This document shows, piece after piece, positions 1 to 9,565 of a DNA stretch of 64,000 bases; position 1 is the first letter of the stretch, and every line of letters starts with the position of its first letter. Made by a program: the position numbers and the translations under genes. Source of the stretch: Shewanella avicenniae (GTDB taxonomy: Bacteria > Pseudomonadota > Gammaproteobacteria > Enterobacterales > Shewanellaceae). The notes under the pieces were generated by a model. It ran no database searches and had not been told where the DNA came from. It saw only the letters and a program-made list of their open reading frames with translations. Where the stretch lies: the NCBI RefSeq assembly GCF_017354945.1, contig NZ_CP071503.1, positions 1,798,001 to 1,862,000 of the forward strand. Direction: 5' to 3'.

Positions 1-552
1 ACCGGTAAACTGATCAATCTCGCCGCCATCTTTTTTCACAAACCAAGATTTCATTTGGTTAGGGTCAAATGCACGCCCAACAAAACTTTCGACCCAGTTG
101 GATTTACGTCGGTCGACTTTATCGCCGAGTCCAGGCGTTTCCTGCTGCTCCAGCGTTCTCACCCCAAGCACAGTACCTTGGTTATCCACTGCCACAATCA
201 AAAGGATTTTACCGTTGTAACCATCCGGCGCGATGGTTTCAATCGCCACTGCTTGCGGTTGACCTTGTTTGCTGGCGATATACACCGGCATCGCGTCAGC
301 AGTGCCAAGCGCTTCCGGTGCGGTGATTAAACGGCAAGAGGCTGCTAAATCATTGTCATGCAGTGCATCGGGAATAATCTGCTGCAGAGTGCCGAGCAGC
401 TGCTGGCGCTGTTGAAACTCAATTTGGGGGCGCGTTAGCAGGTTGACACCAGCGACCAGCGCCGAACAAACCAAGGCAAACAGACCTAAAAGCAGGCCGT
501 TTTTAAGCATCCCGTTATTAAATATTCCGCTTTGAAACATGTTGTTATTCAC
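1..552 (-). CDS. rsxG: Electron transport complex subunit RsxG/RnfG, C-terminus cut by window edge
   Basis: RsxG is the periplasm-facing, membrane-anchored flavoprotein of the Rsx/Rnf complex. The visible part is 184 codons with a hydrophobic N-terminal anchor. The frame stays open to base 1, where it reads DGGEIDQFTG; in this family the covalent FMN site (S/T-G-A-T) begins exactly there, so the flavinylated Thr lies just outside the window. I chose GTG at 552 because AGAGGTG sits five bases upstream; the in-frame ATG at 540 is too far from that site. The gene begins 9 bases after the rsxD stop, so it is cotranscribed. Family usually about 210 aa. Confidence 0.9.
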   Translation of the reverse strand, partial: MNNNMFQSGIFNNGMLKNGLLLGLFALVCSALVAGVNLLTRPQIEFQQRQQLLGTLQQIIPDALHDNDLAASCRLITAPEALGTADAMPVYIASKQGQPQAVAIETIAPDGYNGKILLIVAVDNQGTVLGVRTLEQQETPGLGDKVDRRKSNWVESFVGRAFDPNQMKSWFVKKDGGEIDQFTG

Positions 553-561
553 GTTCACCTC

Positions 562-1617
562 TTAAGACGATGCCCGGCCGTGGCCGTAGGTGCGTGGTTT
601 AATGTAGTAATCCAGCAGCGGCGCGGTGAGGTTGGCTAACAGCACCGCAAAGGCAAAGGCGTCTGGGTACCCACCGTAACTGCGGATCAGATAAACCAAG
701 GTGCCAATCAGCGCACCAAAAATAAGTCGACCTTTGTTGCTGGTGGCGGCGGTGACGGGATCGGTCGCAATAAAAAATGCTGCTAACATGGTGGCGCCGC
801 TAAACAGATGCATCAACGGGCTGACATGGGTTTCAGGTTGCCACATCCAGCCGATAGCAGCACACACTGATAATGCGCCAAGCACCCCGGCACTGATATG
901 CCAGCGAATCAGTCCCATTTTTAATAACAGCAAGCCACCGAGCAGGTAGGCCAAATTGACCCAAAACCAACCCGCACCCACAGCACCGTTAAATGCAGGT
1001 TTCTGCAGGATGTCGCTGATGGGATGGCCTTGTGATAAGCCTGTTCTTAACGTGTCGAGCGGAGTGGCCATAGTGAAACCATCGATGCCTTGCTGAAAGG
1101 TTTCTGCCACCGAAATTTGACTGCCCGAGAGAATAATTTGCGCACTCTCCAAAAGCTGCGGTGAGCTCGATGCGATGCTCACAGGAGCAACCCATGAGGT
1201 CATCTGCACTGGAAACGCGATCAGCAACACCACGTAGGCCGCCATTGCGGGGTTAAACAGATTATTCCCTAAGCCGCCATAGAGTTGTTTGACGATAATA
1301 ATCGCAAAGGCGGTGCCGATAACCGTCAGCCACCATGGGGCTAATGGTGGCAGCGCAATACCAATTAATATGGCGGTTAACAGTGCGCTATTATCTGACA
1401 AAGCGCTTGCTACAGGGCGTTTACGTAGCACCATCACCAATGCTTCGCTGATCAGCGCGGTAAGCATAGCCAACAATACTTGAAACAGAGTTCCCCAGCC
1501 AAAAAAGGCAATCTGTACCGCAACCCCGGGTAAGGCACATAGCAGTACGCGTTGCATGACCGTACTGGTCTGCAGCGGCCGATTCATATGGGGCGATGAG
1601 GCAATTTTAAACGCCAT
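562..1617 (-). CDS. rsxD: Electron transport complex subunit RsxD/RnfD
   Basis: Integral membrane subunit of the Rsx/Rnf complex, homologous to NqrB, which carries covalently bound FMN and takes part in electron transfer across the membrane. The 351-aa product is almost entirely hydrophobic helices. The segment [14 protein letters not shown] holds the Thr-Ala-Thr-Pro-Leu type flavin attachment region. The ATG at 1617 overlaps the rsxC stop by one base (TAATG), so translation is probably coupled. Length is normal for the family. The operon order (A, B, C, D, G on the minus strand) matches the standard rsxABCDGE order; rsxE would lie beyond the window. Confidence 0.95.
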   Translation of the reverse strand: MAFKIASSPHMNRPLQTSTVMQRVLLCALPGVAVQIAFFGWGTLFQVLLAMLTALISEALVMVLRKRPVASALSDNSALLTAILIGIALPPLAPWWLTVIGTAFAIIIVKQLYGGLGNNLFNPAMAAYVVLLIAFPVQMTSWVAPVSIASSSPQLLESAQIILSGSQISVAETFQQGIDGFTMATPLDTLRTGLSQGHPISDILQKPAFNGAVGAGWFWVNLAYLLGGLLLLKMGLIRWHISAGVLGALSVCAAIGWMWQPETHVSPLMHLFSGATMLAAFFIATDPVTAATSNKGRLIFGALIGTLVYLIRSYGGYPDAFAFAVLLANLTAPLLDYYIKPRTYGHGRASS

Positions 1618-4199
1618 TATGATTGATTCTCCTTCTCGGCGCGCTCAGCTGCCTTTTTGGCTTTAGCCTTGGCGACCGCGGCGGCAATACGCGCTTGCTT
1701 GGCATCAGCTTCATTTACTTCGACTACGGGGGCTTCTGCTGCTTCGATTGCGCTGCCGCTGTTATCCGTTGCGGGTGTCACATGCTCAGCTGCCATTGCC
1801 GCGTTAGCTTGCTCTGCGGCTTTTTTGGCTTTCGCTTTAGCTACCGCGGCGGCAATACGAGCCTGTTTGGCATTAACCATTTCGCCAGTATCAGCTGGGG
1901 CGGAAGCTTCATCGGCCACTGCCGCGTTGTCGTTAGCACTCACCGGTGTGTGAGCTCTAGCATCGTCGCTCTCAGTCGTCGTTGCTAATGCGCTCTGGGC
2001 CGGCGATGCAGATGGTGTCTGTTCCGTCGATGGTTGCGCATTGGCGGTCTTTTTGGCTTTGGCGCGGGCAACTGCAGCCGCGATTTTCGCTTGTTTATCG
2101 TCTGCGGGAATTGCTGCTTCGTTAACTGCTGCGCTGTTTTCTGCCGTATCAAGCTGAGTCGTCGATTCGGCGTCTGCTGTGTCATCACAACTCACTTGAA
2201 CGGCTTTTTTAGCTTTGGCGCGGGCAACAGCGGCGGCAATTTTTGCTTGCTTGTCGTCTATAGTCGGTGGAACAGGCTCAGTTGCAGGTACATCATTGGT
2301 TTCAGTTGGCTGTGGTTCAGCTGCAAGTGCGGCCTTTTTCGCCTTAGCGCGAGCAACCGCGGCAGCGATTTGCGCTTGCTTAGTGTCGGAGGCTGCACCT
2401 GTTTCTGCCTTGATAGCCTCACTGTCGGCGACTGCGCTGTCTGCAACCTCGTCGGTCGATTGAGATTTCTTTGCTTTGGCACGAGCTATTGCGGCAGCAA
2501 TTTGCGCTTTTTTATCATCGGTCACATCGCTGGTTACGTCGGATTCAGTATTAGACTGCACCACACTTGTTTCAGCAGTTTGCAGTTTTTTCGCCTTGGC
2601 TCTGGCGACTGCGGCGGCGATTGCATCATTGCTTGGCGGTTCGACAACCGCTGCATCGCTAAGTTGCACTTGCTTTTTGGCTTGCACGCGAGCTAACGCG
2701 GCAGCAACGGCATCTTTCTGATCGCCACTCATCGCGGCTTTACGTCGCTCTGACGCTTCTTTCGCTTTGGCTTCCCGTTCGAGGCGCTCTTGTTCTAAGC
2801 GTTCTAAACGGGCTTCATAGCGAATTTTTGCTTGTTCAGCTTGTACCTTTTCTGCACGGTCTTTACGGATTGCTGCTTTGGCAACACGATAATACTGCAC
2901 CAAGGGAATATCTGACGGACAGACAAAAGCACAGCAGCCACACTCGATACAATCTTGCAGATTAAAGCTGTTGGCTTTGTCGTATTCTTCGGCTTTGGCA
3001 TGCCAATAGAGTTGCTGTGGCAACAAGGAGGCGGGGCACACTTGCGCACACTCGCCGCAGCGAATACAAGCACGCTCATAATTGCCGCTGCTTAGCTCAT
3101 TGCGTTTAGGCAACAACAAACAGTTGGTGCCTTTGAGTACCGGCACATCGGCATCGGGCAGGGTATAGCCCATCATCGGCCCGCCGACAATCACTTCTAC
3201 CTGCTTATTACTGCGCAGCTTGAGTTGCTGCAGCACATGATTCACCGGAGTACCGATCGGTAACCAGTAGTTACCATTTTGCTCAATATTGCCGCCGGTC
3301 ACGGTGACCACGCGTTCAATCAGTGGTTTACCCTCAACAACTGCATCACGAATGGCATAGGCTGTGCCCACGTTGTGCACCACAATGCCGAGTTGTGCCG
3401 GAATTGTTCCCGACGGCACCTCTTTGCCTGTGATGATTTGGATGAGCTGCTTTTCACCGCCGGAAGGGTATTTGGTCGGAATGACCCGCACTAACGCAAT
3501 CGGTTTTAGCTCTGCACTTTGGCTGATAGCCGTCGCCATTGCCTTTGCAGCTTCAGCTTTATTATCTTCAATGGCGATAACAATACGACGTGCGCCAATC
3601 AGTTGCTGAATAATCTCAATACCGGCAACAATGTTGGCCGCATGTTCTCGCATCAAACGATCATCGGCAGTGATATAGGGTTCACATTCCACACCGTTGA
3701 TGATCAGCAATTCAATTTTGGCAGCAGGTCTTAATTTGATGTGGCTAGGGAACATGGCGCCGCCCATACCGGCAATACCTGCATCGCGAATGCGCCCTAA
3801 AATCTGCTCTTTACTCAGTTGTTTGGCATCTGCAGTCTGAAACTGAAGCGCTTGGTCTTCACCGTCAGCGTCAATTATGCAGGTAAGTTCAGGTAAGGCT
3901 GAGGCGTGATTGCTGGCATGCGGCGCAATTGCGCTGACGACACCAGAGGTTGGCGCATGCGCCGCCACAAACATTGCACCGGCGGATTTGGTCAATGGCT
4001 GACCTTTTAACACGCGCTCCCCAACTTTCACCGTCAGCAGGGCGCTGTCGCCCACTTGTGGCACCGGAATATAAAACTGCTTAGCCAGCGGCAGGCGAGC
4101 CACGGGTGTTTGGTTTGACAAGTGCTTCATCTCAGCAGGATGAATACCACCGGTCAGCGGCCAAAGAGTATTTTGTTCGATAATATCGATAAGATTCAA
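1617..4199 (-). CDS. rsxC: Electron transport complex subunit RsxC/RnfC with long Ala/Lys repeat tail
   Basis: Peripheral NADH- and FMN-binding subunit that feeds electrons into the Rsx/Rnf complex; related to NqrF/Nuo51-type proteins. At 860 aa it has an N-terminal RnfC domain, an SLBB-like and Complex1_51K-type core (motif [13 protein letters not shown] near residue 140), then two 4Fe-4S motifs, [12 protein letters not shown] and [12 protein letters not shown]. From about residue 490 the protein becomes charged coiled coil and then carries eight repeats of the type [16 protein letters not shown] separated by acidic, Thr/Ser/Glu-rich linkers. This tail is known to vary in length in gammaproteobacterial RsxC. 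It begins 14 bases after rsxB. Confidence 0.95.
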   Translation of the reverse strand: MNLIDIIEQNTLWPLTGGIHPAEMKHLSNQTPVARLPLAKQFYIPVPQVGDSALLTVKVGERVLKGQPLTKSAGAMFVAAHAPTSGVVSAIAPHASNHASALPELTCIIDADGEDQALQFQTADAKQLSKEQILGRIRDAGIAGMGGAMFPSHIKLRPAAKIELLIINGVECEPYITADDRLMREHAANIVAGIEIIQQLIGARRIVIAIEDNKAEAAKAMATAISQSAELKPIALVRVIPTKYPSGGEKQLIQIITGKEVPSGTIPAQLGIVVHNVGTAYAIRDAVVEGKPLIERVVTVTGGNIEQNGNYWLPIGTPVNHVLQQLKLRSNKQVEVIVGGPMMGYTLPDADVPVLKGTNCLLLPKRNELSSGNYERACIRCGECAQVCPASLLPQQLYWHAKAEEYDKANSFNLQDCIECGCCAFVCPSDIPLVQYYRVAKAAIRKDRAEKVQAEQAKIRYEARLERLEQERLEREAKAKEASERRKAAMSGDQKDAVAAALARVQAKKQVQLSDAAVVEPPSNDAIAAAVARAKAKKLQTAETSVVQSNTESDVTSDVTDDKKAQIAAAIARAKAKKSQSTDEVADSAVADSEAIKAETGAASDTKQAQIAAAVARAKAKKAALAAEPQPTETNDVPATEPVPPTIDDKQAKIAAAVARAKAKKAVQVSCDDTADAESTTQLDTAENSAAVNEAAIPADDKQAKIAAAVARAKAKKTANAQPSTEQTPSASPAQSALATTTESDDARAHTPVSANDNAAVADEASAPADTGEMVNAKQARIAAAVAKAKAKKAAEQANAAMAAEHVTPATDNSGSAIEAAEAPVVEVNEADAKQARIAAAVAKAKAKKAAERAEKENQS
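1640..2740 (-). repeat. Eight in-frame coding repeats in the rsxC tail
   Basis: The C-terminal third of rsxC encodes eight copies of a 16-19 residue unit with the core [12 protein letters not shown]. The first two copies are degenerate ([26 protein letters not shown]), and the last two carry AKAKAKK in place of ARAKAKK. Linkers of 20-50 residues are acidic. The nucleotide copies differ at many third positions, so this is an old or selected repeat rather than a recent slippage product. Boundaries are approximate. Confidence 0.85.
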
Positions 4200-4213
4200 T
4201 TGACTATCCCCAA

Positions 4214-4756
4214 CTACAGCGTCTTAACTGGAATGGCATTTAAGCGCCAATCCCAACTGCGGGTGTTCTGGGCGACTGGGATCATGTCGATACAGTCTAC
4301 AGGGCAGGGCTCCACACAAAGATCACAGCCGGTGCAATTGACCGTCAGTACTGTGTGCATCAACTTGCCCGCGCCGATAATCGCGTCCACCGGACAGGCT
4401 TGGATACATTTGGTGCAGCCAATACATTCTTCTTCACGAATAAAGGCGACTTTCTTGACTTGTTCCTGTGCTTCGGCGGCGAGAGGCTCAGGTTCCACGC
4501 CCATCAATTCGGCTAATTTTTCCATGGTGGCGGTACCACCAGGCGGGCAACGGTTAATCTTTTCACCGTTTGCGATTGCCTCTGCATAGGGGCGACACCC
4601 CGGAAAACCACATTGGCCACATTGGGTTTGCGGTAACAGGGCTTCGAGCTGATCGACAATAGGGTTACCTTCAACACGAAATTTCTCTGCAGCAAAGCCG
4701 AGAATAACGCCAAAAACCAGTGCAAGCAGCGTCAGTAGTACAACAGCAGTTAACAT
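4214..4756 (-). CDS. rsxB: Electron transport complex subunit RsxB/RnfB (ferredoxin-type)
   Basis: Iron-sulfur subunit that passes electrons between soluble ferredoxin/RsxC and the membrane part of the complex. The 180-aa product has an N-terminal membrane helix (residues about 3-22), a 4Fe-4S binding region [16 protein letters not shown], and two 4Fe-4S ferredoxin motifs, [16 protein letters not shown] and [16 protein letters not shown]. Length is close to the usual 190 aa. It lies 11 bases downstream of rsxA. Confidence 0.96.
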   Translation of the reverse strand: MLTAVVLLTLLALVFGVILGFAAEKFRVEGNPIVDQLEALLPQTQCGQCGFPGCRPYAEAIANGEKINRCPPGGTATMEKLAELMGVEPEPLAAEAQEQVKKVAFIREEECIGCTKCIQACPVDAIIGAGKLMHTVLTVNCTGCDLCVEPCPVDCIDMIPVAQNTRSWDWRLNAIPVKTL

Positions 4757-4767
4757 CCTTTACTCCG

Positions 4768-5346
4768 TTATTTCACTAAGCCGGTAAAGCCCATAAAGGC
4801 TAACGACATTAAGCCGGCGGTAATCATTGCGATTGCGCCGCCACGGAAGGGGCTAGGAACGTCTGCGGCAGCAAGCCGCTCACGCATAGCTGAAAACAGG
4901 ATCAACACTAATGAAAACCCGACTGCTGCGCCAAAACCATACACCGCACTTTGCAGCAGATTGTGTTGCTCATTGACGTTAAGTAATGCCACACCCAATA
5001 CCGCACAGTTGGTGGTAATCAGTGGCAGATAGATACCCAAAGCGCGATAGAGCGCGGCGCTGGTTTTTTGCACCACCATCTCGGTAAATTGCACGACGAC
5101 GGCAATCACCAAAATGAAACTCATGGTGCGCAGATATTCCAGCCCAAACGGAATTAATAGGTATTGGTTAACCAAGTAACTCAAAATCGACGCCAGCGTC
5201 AGCACAAAGGTGGTCGCCATCGCCATACCGAGCGCCGACTCCAACTTGCCCGAAACGCCCATAAAGGGACACAGGCCTAAAAATTTGACTAAGACGAAGT
5301 TGTTCACCAGCACGGTGCCGATCAACAGCAGTAAATATTCAGTCAT
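4768..5346 (-). CDS. rsxA: Electron transport complex subunit RsxA/RnfA
   Basis: First gene of the rsx operon. It encodes a 192-aa integral membrane protein of the NqrD/RnfA family with about six helices and the conserved segments [19 protein letters not shown] and [13 protein letters not shown], in which paired Cys residues of RnfA and RnfE hold an intramembrane Fe-S centre. Length matches the family exactly. It is preceded by a sigma70-type promoter at 5380-5408. Confidence 0.96.
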   Translation of the reverse strand: MTEYLLLLIGTVLVNNFVLVKFLGLCPFMGVSGKLESALGMAMATTFVLTLASILSYLVNQYLLIPFGLEYLRTMSFILVIAVVVQFTEMVVQKTSAALYRALGIYLPLITTNCAVLGVALLNVNEQHNLLQSAVYGFGAAVGFSLVLILFSAMRERLAAADVPSPFRGGAIAMITAGLMSLAFMGFTGLVK

Positions 5347-5379
5347 TGCAATGCAATAGGTTCATTTTCATGGGCGCTT

Positions 5380-5408
5380 ATTATCGGCATTTAGGCACCG
5401 ATAAACAA
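5380..5408 (-). promoter_or_regulatory. Candidate rsxA promoter
   Basis: On the minus strand TTGTTT (5403-5408) and GATAAT (5380-5385) are 17 bases apart, about 30 bases ahead of the rsxA ATG. The spacer contains an imperfect palindrome (ATCGG...CCGAT) that could be an operator. The match is good, but there is no direct evidence of use. Confidence 0.5.
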
Positions 5409-5567
5409 CACATAGAATGAAGGGGATAACGTTAATGAGCGGCGAATCGCCAGTGAACTAGGTACAGGTTGGCACAATGTGATGATTTGGTCACACAGTC
5501 ACGACAATCAAGTGGGATTTCAGTTTGTAGTGGGGAATTGAGTTTAGCGAGCTGGGGAATTACGCAA

Positions 5568-5643
5568 TGGCTCCCCTGACTGGACTTGAACCAGTGACAT
5601 ACGGATTAACAGTCCGCCGTTCTACCGACTGAACTACAGGGGA
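5568..5643 (-). tRNA. tRNA-Asn(GTT), last copy of five
   Basis: 76 nt with encoded CCA. The anticodon loop CTGTTAA between GCGGA and TCCGT gives anticodon GTT; the acceptor stem is TCCCCTG/CAGGGGA. Identical to the other four copies. It is the copy farthest from the shared promoter. Confidence 0.98.
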
Positions 5644-5666
5644 ACATTTGAATTGCAGTAACAAGA

Positions 5667-5742
5667 TGGCTCCCCTGACTGGACTTGAACCAGTGACATA
5701 CGGATTAACAGTCCGCCGTTCTACCGACTGAACTACAGGGGA
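5667..5742 (-). tRNA. tRNA-Asn(GTT), fourth copy
   Basis: 76 nt, identical to its neighbours, CCA encoded, anticodon GTT. Separated from the next copy by a 23-base spacer of unrelated sequence. Confidence 0.98.
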
Positions 5743-5761
5743 ATTGCTTGTTGTTTAAAAG

Positions 5762-5837
5762 TGGCTCCCCTGACTGGACTTGAACCAGTGACATACGGAT
5801 TAACAGTCCGCCGTTCTACCGACTGAACTACAGGGGA
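5762..5837 (-). tRNA. tRNA-Asn(GTT), third copy
   Basis: 76 nt, identical to the other copies, CCA encoded, anticodon GTT; a 19-base spacer separates it from the copy at 5667-5742. Confidence 0.98.
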
Positions 5838-5857
5838 ATTGCATTTAAACGTAAAAT

Positions 5858-5933
5858 TGGCTCCCCTGACTGGACTTGAACCAGTGACATACGGATTAAC
5901 AGTCCGCCGTTCTACCGACTGAACTACAGGGGA
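5858..5933 (-). tRNA. tRNA-Asn(GTT), second copy
   Basis: 76 nt, identical to the other copies, CCA encoded, anticodon GTT; 20-base spacer to the copy at 5762-5837. Confidence 0.98.
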
Positions 5934-5954
5934 ACACTTTGTTTCAGAATCGCT

Positions 5955-6030
5955 TGGCTCCCCTGACTGGACTTGAACCAGTGACATACGGATTAACAGT
6001 CCGCCGTTCTACCGACTGAACTACAGGGGA
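5955..6030 (-). tRNA. tRNA-Asn(GTT), first copy
   Basis: 76 nt with encoded CCA and anticodon GTT. It is the promoter-proximal copy of the five-gene array; the strong promoter lies 30-58 bases upstream. Confidence 0.98.
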
Positions 6031-6059
6031 ATTGCGATGTGTCTCTGAAGACGGAGCGC

Positions 6060-6088
6060 ATAGTAAAACGCTCTTTGGGATGAGTCAA
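6060..6088 (-). promoter_or_regulatory. tRNA-Asn operon promoter
   Basis: Minus-strand TTGACT (6083-6088), 17-base spacer, TACTAT (6060-6065), followed by GCGCTCC. The GC-rich discriminator is typical of stable-RNA promoters under stringent (ppGpp) control. Confidence 0.85.
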
Positions 6089-6474
6089 CTCGCCTTTTCA
6101 AAAAAAGTCGGATTGCGGCGTTAATTGCTTATCTTATGCGCATACCCCAGAAATTTGGTGAATTATTAGCGAATAATGCATAAAAAATAACAGCTAAGCG
6201 AAATTTCAACGGCGATTAATGAGGGCGAGTTTGCCGCTCCAGCATGATGTGAAAGCTGCTCTGAATAGAAACTGGGCAATATTCGCTGTAGGGGATATTA
6301 AAAACGATCTTTTTGATTGCACCGAAGCAGGGCAATGTGATCTCTATCGAAATGATCCTCGACTAATTAATAAGGGGTAGTTGTGGGTCAATGTAATTTA
6401 ATTTCGGCTTCATCAAGTTGTCACAAAAAGCACCTGCATTAGGCAATCCCGCATGGTTACGGGGCTTGAGCCAC

Positions 6475-6497
6475 TTATCCACTATTTCTGTGGATAA
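6475..6497. promoter_or_regulatory. Inverted pair of DnaA-box-like sites upstream of uvrB
   Basis: TTATCCACT (6475-6483, one mismatch) and TGTGGATAA (6489-6497, a perfect TTATCCACA on the minus strand) face each other across five bases. They lie about 370 bases before uvrB. A DnaA box upstream of uvrB has been reported in E. coli, so a regulatory role is plausible here but untested. Confidence 0.5.
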
Positions 6498-6866
6498 CCT
6501 TGTGAGTTATTACGGTAAATACGCTGCAAACCCTTGTGGTTACTGCAACGGACTTAAAATGCACAGTTTTGGTTAGAAAGAATAAAAATAAATAAAAACA
6601 TATAGTTAAAAAAGTCAATACTCTGGTGTAGGCAGATTGGGACAAGTGTTCAAAATGTAAGGAAATCTCGCATGAATGCTGTGCATTAAATAGGGGCAGT
6701 TTTACTCAAAATAGCGAAATTTAGCCGTTTTTATGAGATCGCGATCTAAAGTTTGTTCTGTTTTCGCAACAGTAATCGTCTCTGCTCATAATCGCTAACG
6801 AGAACAATTCTGGTACTCGGTTACAAGGCTGATTACAATGGCTACTCGGAAGAAGGAGCTGTTATC

Positions 6867-8894
6867 GTGTCCGACACTGTTTTCAAACTCGAATCACAAT
6901 ATTCCCCTGCTGGCGATCAGCCGACTGCGATTAAGCAACTGATTGAAGGATTAGAAGCCGGACTTGCACATCAAACCCTTTTAGGGGTAACCGGCTCAGG
7001 TAAAACGTTCACTATCGCCAATGTGATTGCTACGTTGGGGCGACCCACCATTATTCTTGCGCCTAATAAAACTTTGGCAGCGCAATTGTATGGTGAGATG
7101 AAGGAGTTTTTCCCTCATAACGCGGTGGAATACTTCGTCTCTTATTATGACTATTACCAGCCAGAAGCTTATGTGCCGTCGACCAATACCTTTATTGAAA
7201 AGGATGCCTCGGTTAACGCCCATATTGAACAGATGCGGTTATCGGCAACCAAAGCACTGTTAGAACGGCGTGACGTGGTGTTAGTGGCATCGGTCTCGGC
7301 AATTTATGGTTTGGGTGACCCTGATTCCTACATGAAGATGCTGTTGCATCTCCGCCAAGGCGATATTATTGGTCAGCGCGACATTCTTAAACGCTTAAGT
7401 GAGTTGCAATATACCCGCAATGATATTGAGTTGGCGCGTGGCACCTTCCGTGTGCGTGGCGAGGTGATCGATATTTTCCCAGCGGAATCTGATCGCGATG
7501 CGATTCGGGTGGAATTGTTTGATGATGAGATTGATCGCTTGTCACTGTTCGATCCACTGACCGGACACGTCAGCAAAAAAATTGCCCGCGCCACTGTCTA
7601 CCCGAAAACCCACTATGTGACCCCTCGAGAGAAGATCCTCGCCGCTGCGGAGCAGATTAAAGAGGAGTTGCGGGAACGTCGCGAACAATTGCTGCAATTG
7701 AATAAATTAGTCGAAGTGCAGCGTTTATCTGAGCGCGTGCAGTACGACATCGAGATGATGATGGAGCTGGGTTATTGCTCCGGCATTGAAAACTACTCGC
7801 GCTATCTGTCAGGGCGTGCGCCGGGTGAAGGCCCACCAACTTTGCTTGATTATCTGCCGGATGATGGCTTGATGATCATTGATGAATCCCACGTGACTGT
7901 GCCGCAAGTGGGCGCTATGTACAAAGGCGACCGTTCGCGTAAAACCACGCTGGTGGAATATGGCTTTCGCTTGCCGTCAGCGCTAGATAACCGACCGCTC
8001 AAGTTTGAAGAGTTTGAGGCATTAATGCCGCAAACGATCTATGTGTCGGCCACGCCGGGCAGTTACGAGATTGAGCGCAGCGATGGGGAAATTGCTGAGC
8101 AGGTGGTGCGGCCAACGGGGCTGCTCGACCCTGAAATTGAAGTCCGTCCTGTTTCAATTCAAGTCGATGATTTGCTGTCAGAGGTGGGTAAACGGGTTGC
8201 GGTTAATGAGCGGATTTTGGTGACCACGTTGACTAAGCGGATGGCGGAAGATCTGACCGAATATCTTGATGAGCATGGCGTCAAAGTCCGTTATCTGCAC
8301 TCAGATGTGGATACAGTTGAGCGGGTAGAGATTATTCGCGATTTGCGTAAAGGCATCTTTGATGTGCTGGTGGGCATCAACTTGTTGCGTGAAGGCTTGG
8401 ACATGCCAGAAGTATCACTGGTGTGTATCTTCGATGCCGACAAAGAGGGCTTCTTGCGCTCCGAGCGTTCACTGATCCAGACCATTGGCCGTGCGGCGCG
8501 TAACGTCAACGGTAAGGTGATTCTCTACGCCGATAAAATTACTCCATCGATGGAAAAGGCGATGGGCGAAACCGCCCGTCGGCGTGAGAAGCAACATCAG
8601 TTTAACCTCGAACACGGCATAGTGCCGCGCGGCGTGGTGAAACGGATTACCGATGTGATGGATATTGGTGATAGTTCAGAACGCGATCTGCCAAGTAATT
8701 TGGATATTCGTGGCAGAAGAAAAGTGGCCGAACCGAAAGCACAATATCATGGCAATGTTGGCGAGCTAACTAAGCAGATAACAGCGATGGAAGAGCGCAT
8801 GTATCAACACGCCCGTAATCTGGAGTTTGAAGAAGCGGCACAACTGCGTGATGAAATTGCCGCGCTAAATGAACAGTTAAAACGCTTGGGCTGA
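6867..8894 (+). CDS. uvrB: Excinuclease ABC subunit B
   Basis: Damage-verifying helicase-like subunit of nucleotide excision repair; it is loaded by UvrA and then recruits UvrC. The 675-aa protein has Walker A GVTGSGKT near residue 40, the DNA-gripping hairpin motif with [24 protein letters not shown]-type Walker B (IDESHVT), helicase motif VI region QTIGRAARN, and a C-terminal UVR domain (residues about 635-670) that contacts UvrC. The start is GTG, preceded by AAGGAGCT at 6853-6860. It is monocistronic with a terminator right after. Its partner uvrC lies at 53115 in this window. Confidence 0.98.
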   Translation: MSDTVFKLESQYSPAGDQPTAIKQLIEGLEAGLAHQTLLGVTGSGKTFTIANVIATLGRPTIILAPNKTLAAQLYGEMKEFFPHNAVEYFVSYYDYYQPEAYVPSTNTFIEKDASVNAHIEQMRLSATKALLERRDVVLVASVSAIYGLGDPDSYMKMLLHLRQGDIIGQRDILKRLSELQYTRNDIELARGTFRVRGEVIDIFPAESDRDAIRVELFDDEIDRLSLFDPLTGHVSKKIARATVYPKTHYVTPREKILAAAEQIKEELRERREQLLQLNKLVEVQRLSERVQYDIEMMMELGYCSGIENYSRYLSGRAPGEGPPTLLDYLPDDGLMIIDESHVTVPQVGAMYKGDRSRKTTLVEYGFRLPSALDNRPLKFEEFEALMPQTIYVSATPGSYEIERSDGEIAEQVVRPTGLLDPEIEVRPVSIQVDDLLSEVGKRVAVNERILVTTLTKRMAEDLTEYLDEHGVKVRYLHSDVDTVERVEIIRDLRKGIFDVLVGINLLREGLDMPEVSLVCIFDADKEGFLRSERSLIQTIGRAARNVNGKVILYADKITPSMEKAMGETARRREKQHQFNLEHGIVPRGVVKRITDVMDIGDSSERDLPSNLDIRGRRKVAEPKAQYHGNVGELTKQITAMEERMYQHARNLEFEEAAQLRDEIAALNEQLKRLG

Positions 8895-8918
8895 TCAATC
8901 AAAAGCTCATCAATACAA

Positions 8919-8945
8919 AAGCCGCTAGAAATAGCGGCTTTTTCG
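8919..8945 (+). terminator. uvrB terminator, probably bidirectional
   Basis: Stem GCCGCTA (8921-8927) and TAGCGGC (8932-8938) around a four-base loop, flanked by A-run and T-run. It could also end rrtA on the minus strand. Confidence 0.85.
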
Positions 8946-8977
8946 TCAGTGGCTTAGCAACCGAGTGACGGATGAGC

Positions 8978-9565
8978 TTATTGCAGATGTTTATGCAGCA
9001 AGCGACTGCCAAGCCAATAAAGGCCAAACAGTATTACACCGCTCAATAACCCAATGAGATGAGCGTCAATGGCAACCGGCGCATTAATCAGGTTAGTCAC
9101 TTCACTGTTGGCGCCAGCATATTGCTCCCAGCCAACTTTTACGCTGACCCCGAGCAATAACAGGTAACCTGACTGTAAACCGCATTTGATGTCGCACAGA
9201 CTGCCAAAGCTAAACAGCCCATGTAACACACCGCTCAGGCCAACATAGCCCCACAAACTCGGCACAGCAAAATAAAGCCCAATCCCTTCGACCACCAACA
9301 AACTCAGCATCAGGCCAATGAATCCCGACGCCGAGTAATGCATGCGGTGAATAAACACCACAACCCACATACCCGAGAGATTCATCAACAGATGCCAGAG
9401 ATTCGTGTGTAGCAGATTACCTGTGAGTAAGCGCCAATATTCGCCGTTGCCAATCTCAGAACGCTGATAGGCCAATAGATCGGTTAAGCCGAGTAATTGC
9501 AGCAAGCCGCATAGAGCGCTGATGGCAAGTACTCCAAACCATAATGGCGGCAGTTTATAACTCAT
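8978..9565 (-). CDS. rrtA: Rhombosortase (rhomboid-family intramembrane serine protease)
   Basis: A 195-aa membrane protein of the rhomboid fold with about six helices. The catalytic Ser lies in GLSGVLHG (S111) and the catalytic His in IDAHLIG (H169); the [10 protein letters not shown] segment (residues 53-62) matches the rhomboid His/Asn region. Small rhomboids of this type with GxSGVLHG belong to the rhombosortase group, which cleaves proteins bearing a GlyGly-CTERM tail. I chose ATG at 9565, which overlaps the queC stop as ATGA; the longer frame would start with TTG at 9571. A candidate substrate, the DUF3466 protein, lies at 47098-48951. Assignment as rhombosortase rather than a generic rhomboid rests on motif and genome context. 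Confidence 0.8.
   Translation of the reverse strand: MSYKLPPLWFGVLAISALCGLLQLLGLTDLLAYQRSEIGNGEYWRLLTGNLLHTNLWHLLMNLSGMWVVVFIHRMHYSASGFIGLMLSLLVVEGIGLYFAVPSLWGYVGLSGVLHGLFSFGSLCDIKCGLQSGYLLLLGVSVKVGWEQYAGANSEVTNLINAPVAIDAHLIGLLSGVILFGLYWLGSRLLHKHLQ

Larger units (their letters stand above)
6031..6866. other. 836-base non-coding region between tRNA-Asn array and uvrB
   Basis: AT-rich and without a convincing coding frame. It holds the tRNA promoter at its left end, an inverted pair of DnaA-box-like sites at 6475-6497, a perfect 12-bp palindrome AGATCGCGATCT with two GATC sites at 6736-6747, and the dyad CTGTT-N5-AACAG at 6758-6772. The uvrB promoter must lie here, but no single -35/-10 pair stands out. 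The ribosome binding site AAGGAGCT is at 6853-6860. Confidence 0.6.

Noticed and set aside
1623..2721. Several open frames on the plus strand opposite the rsxC tail
   Set aside because: They are mirror images of the Ala/Lys repeat codons; products are low-complexity and lack start signals, while rsxC on the minus strand is well supported.
5478..5495. TGTGA-N8-TCACA upstream of rsxA as a CRP site
   Set aside because: CRP sites have a six-base centre; eight bases is outside the accepted spacing.
5733..5987. An 84-codon open frame across the tRNA-Asn genes, and similar frames across tRNA-Tyr (11434-11701) and tRNA-Lys (35740-36353)
   Set aside because: They read through tRNA sequences and repeat the same peptide; they are artefacts of identical tRNA copies.
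5568..6030. Regularly spaced near-identical repeats suggesting a CRISPR array
   Set aside because: Each repeat folds as a 76-nt tRNA-Asn with CCA; the spacers are short, irregular and not spacer-like. The same applies to the tRNA-Tyr, tRNA-Lys and tRNA-fMet arrays.
6475..6497. Replication origin indicated by DnaA boxes
   Set aside because: Only two boxes, no AT-rich unwinding element arrangement, and none of the usual origin neighbours (dnaA, dnaN, gidA) in the window.
6758..6772. LexA (SOS) box for uvrB
   Set aside because: The dyad is CTG-N9-CAG, one base short of the LexA pattern CTG-N10-CAG. Kept as an observation only.
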